From the NCBI GenBank assembly GCA_026989405.1, contig JALSJL010000031.1:1-6231 (forward strand): a DNA stretch of 6,231 nt, given 5' to 3'. Positions within the stretch are counted from its first letter, which is position 1. Each line of letters begins with the position of its first letter. Origin of the DNA: Marinosulfonomonas sp. GTDB lineage: Bacteria; Pseudomonadota; Alphaproteobacteria; Rhodobacterales; Rhodobacteraceae. A program made the position numbers and the translations under genes. Positions 5,696 to 6,231 of this stretch are shown piece after piece. The notes under the pieces were generated by a model that did not search any database, was not told the origin of the DNA, and worked only from the letters and a program-made list of their open reading frames with translations.

Positions 5696-5757
5696 CGGCA
5701 AGATGAAGCCGGCACCGAAAAGGCCAGAGTCTTCATCTTGCTCCAAATACTCGCCGC
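5683..5757. repeat. Imperfect long inverted repeat in the convergent intergenic region
   Basis: GAGTATTT (5687-5694) is complementary to AAATACTC (5745-5752), and CAAGATGAAG (5699-5708) to CTTCATCTTG (5731-5740). Between these blocks is a mismatched 4-nt segment (TCGG opposite CTCC), and outside them a further GCGG pairs with CCGC (5754-5757) across a one-base bulge. The centre is a 22-nt loop. The arms look like two opposed copies of an intergenic element I associate with Rhodobacteraceae genomes (GCCTCCGGCGGGAGTATTT ... AAGATGAAG). Its place between convergent genes suggests two-way termination or mRNA 3'-end protection. Family-wide occurrence is from memory and was not searched. Confidence 0.65.
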
Positions 5758-5763
5758 GCAGCG

Positions 5764-5780
5764 TTGCCCCGCAGGGGCAA
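5764..5780 (-). terminator. Perfect hairpin just after the aldo/keto reductase gene
   Basis: TTGCCCC (5764-5770) and GGGGCAA (5774-5780) form a perfect 7-bp stem with a 3-nt loop. It begins 13 nt beyond the aldo/keto reductase stop codon, the usual place for a terminator. No T-run follows directly; the next AT-rich stretch on the minus strand is the arm of the long inverted repeat. It could act with that repeat. Confidence 0.45.
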
Positions 5781-5793
5781 GATCGCTCCGTAT

Positions 5794-6231
5794 TCATTCG
5801 CGCGAGGAGGCTGCCCAGAGGTTCACCACCGCTTCGTCTAGCGCGTAGACATCGATCTCGGCCAGTTCGTCGTCGCTGAATTCGAGGTTGGCGACAGCGC
5901 CGGCGCAATCGACCACCTGTTCGGGGCGCGACGCGCCGATCAGCGCGCTGGTAATCGCACCGCCCCGCAGCACCCAGGCAATCGCCATCTGCGCCAGCGT
6001 CTGGCCACGACGCTGCGCAATTTCGTCAAGCGCCCGGATCTTGCCAAGGGTGTCTTCCGTCAGAAATTCCGGGTTCAGCGACTTGCCCTGCGCCGCCCGG
6101 CTGTCTTGCGGGATGCCGCCCAGGTATTTCCCGGTCAGCATGCCCTGCGCCAGCGGCGTAAACGCGATCGAACCGATCCCCAGTTCCGCCAGCGTCTCCT
6201 TCAGCCCGTCGCGTTCCACCCAGCGGTTCAG
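5794..6231 (-). CDS. Aldo/keto reductase, YghZ/L-glyceraldehyde-3-phosphate reductase type (partial, N-terminus off the right edge)
   Basis: Only the C-terminal 145 residues are present, beginning LNRWVERDG; family members are about 330-350 residues. Aldo/keto reductases are NADPH-dependent cytoplasmic TIM-barrel enzymes that reduce aldehydes and ketones. The visible part holds the late barrel strands: IAFTPLAQGMLTGKYLGGIP, then LAQMAIAWVLR, then the cofactor-binding SALIGASRPEQV (the usual IxGAxxxxQ type), and the ending NLWAASS, which matches the E. coli YghZ group that reduces L-glyceraldehyde 3-phosphate. The catalytic Asp-Tyr-Lys-His residues lie in the missing half. The substrate assignment rests on resemblance remembered from that group, so the family call is firm and the subfamily call is likely. 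It is convergent with the nitrile hydratase operon. Confidence 0.88.
   Translation of the reverse strand: MNRWVERDGLKETLAELGIGSIAFTPLAQGMLTGKYLGGIPQDSRAAQGKSLNPEFLTEDTLGKIRALDEIAQRRGQTLAQMAIAWVLRGGAITSALIGASRPEQVVDCAGAVANLEFSDDELAEIDVYALDEAVVNLWAASSRE

Noticed and set aside
5649..5793. Possible small gene or insertion-sequence end in the last intergenic region
   Set aside because: No start with a ribosome binding site, no target-site duplication and no transposase remnant. The palindromes fit a termination zone better.
1..6231. CRISPR array, tRNA/rRNA genes, phage or toxin-antitoxin genes
   Set aside because: No direct-repeat spacing, cloverleaf or matching protein was seen on either strand. 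Nearly all the sequence is covered by recognised genes.

Overview
This 6.2 kb window reads as ordinary chromosomal DNA from an alphaproteobacterium, most likely a Rhodobacteraceae/Roseobacter-group organism. The grounds are: high GC with strongly GC-rich third positions, a class I (not class II) lysyl-tRNA synthetase, and an intergenic element of the GCCTCCGGCGGGAGTATTT / CAAGATGAAG type that I associate with this family. No mobile element, tRNA, rRNA or CRISPR array is visible.

Layout, left to right. (1) 1-1205 on the minus strand: class I lysyl-tRNA synthetase, whose C-terminus runs off the left edge. (2) A 113 bp divergent intergenic region holds two candidate promoters that interlock. (3) 1319-1741 plus: a small all-helical TerB-family protein with a GTG start. 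(4) Convergent to it, 1757-3232 minus: a PBP4-type D-Ala-D-Ala carboxypeptidase/endopeptidase (peptidase S13) with a twin-arginine-like signal peptide. Upstream of it on the same strand is nadD (3304-3906 minus), the NAD-biosynthesis adenylyltransferase. (5) Divergent from nadD, 4023-5648 plus: a three-gene cobalt-type nitrile hydratase operon in the order alpha, beta, accessory/activator protein, with overlapping stop and start codons. The accessory gene has a TTG start. (6) A 145 bp convergent intergenic region holds an imperfect long inverted repeat and a second short perfect hairpin, probably a two-way termination zone. (7) 5794-6231 minus: the C-terminal part of an aldo/keto reductase of the YghZ/L-glyceraldehyde-3-phosphate reductase type, cut by the right edge.

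How the parts work together. The nitrile hydratase genes form a self-contained unit: alpha carries the metal-binding CTLCSC claw, beta carries the two arginines that hold the oxidised cysteines, and the small third protein resembles the beta N-terminal half and should act in metal loading and subunit assembly. No amidase, nitrilase or cobalt transporter lies in the window, so the fate of the amide product is not visible here. The housekeeping genes (lysS, nadD, dacB) are otherwise unconnected in function. I found no clearly undescribed system. The points most worth a second look are the divergent residues around the nitrile hydratase active site, the TTG-started overlapping accessory gene, the intergenic inverted repeat and the interlocked lysS/terB promoters.
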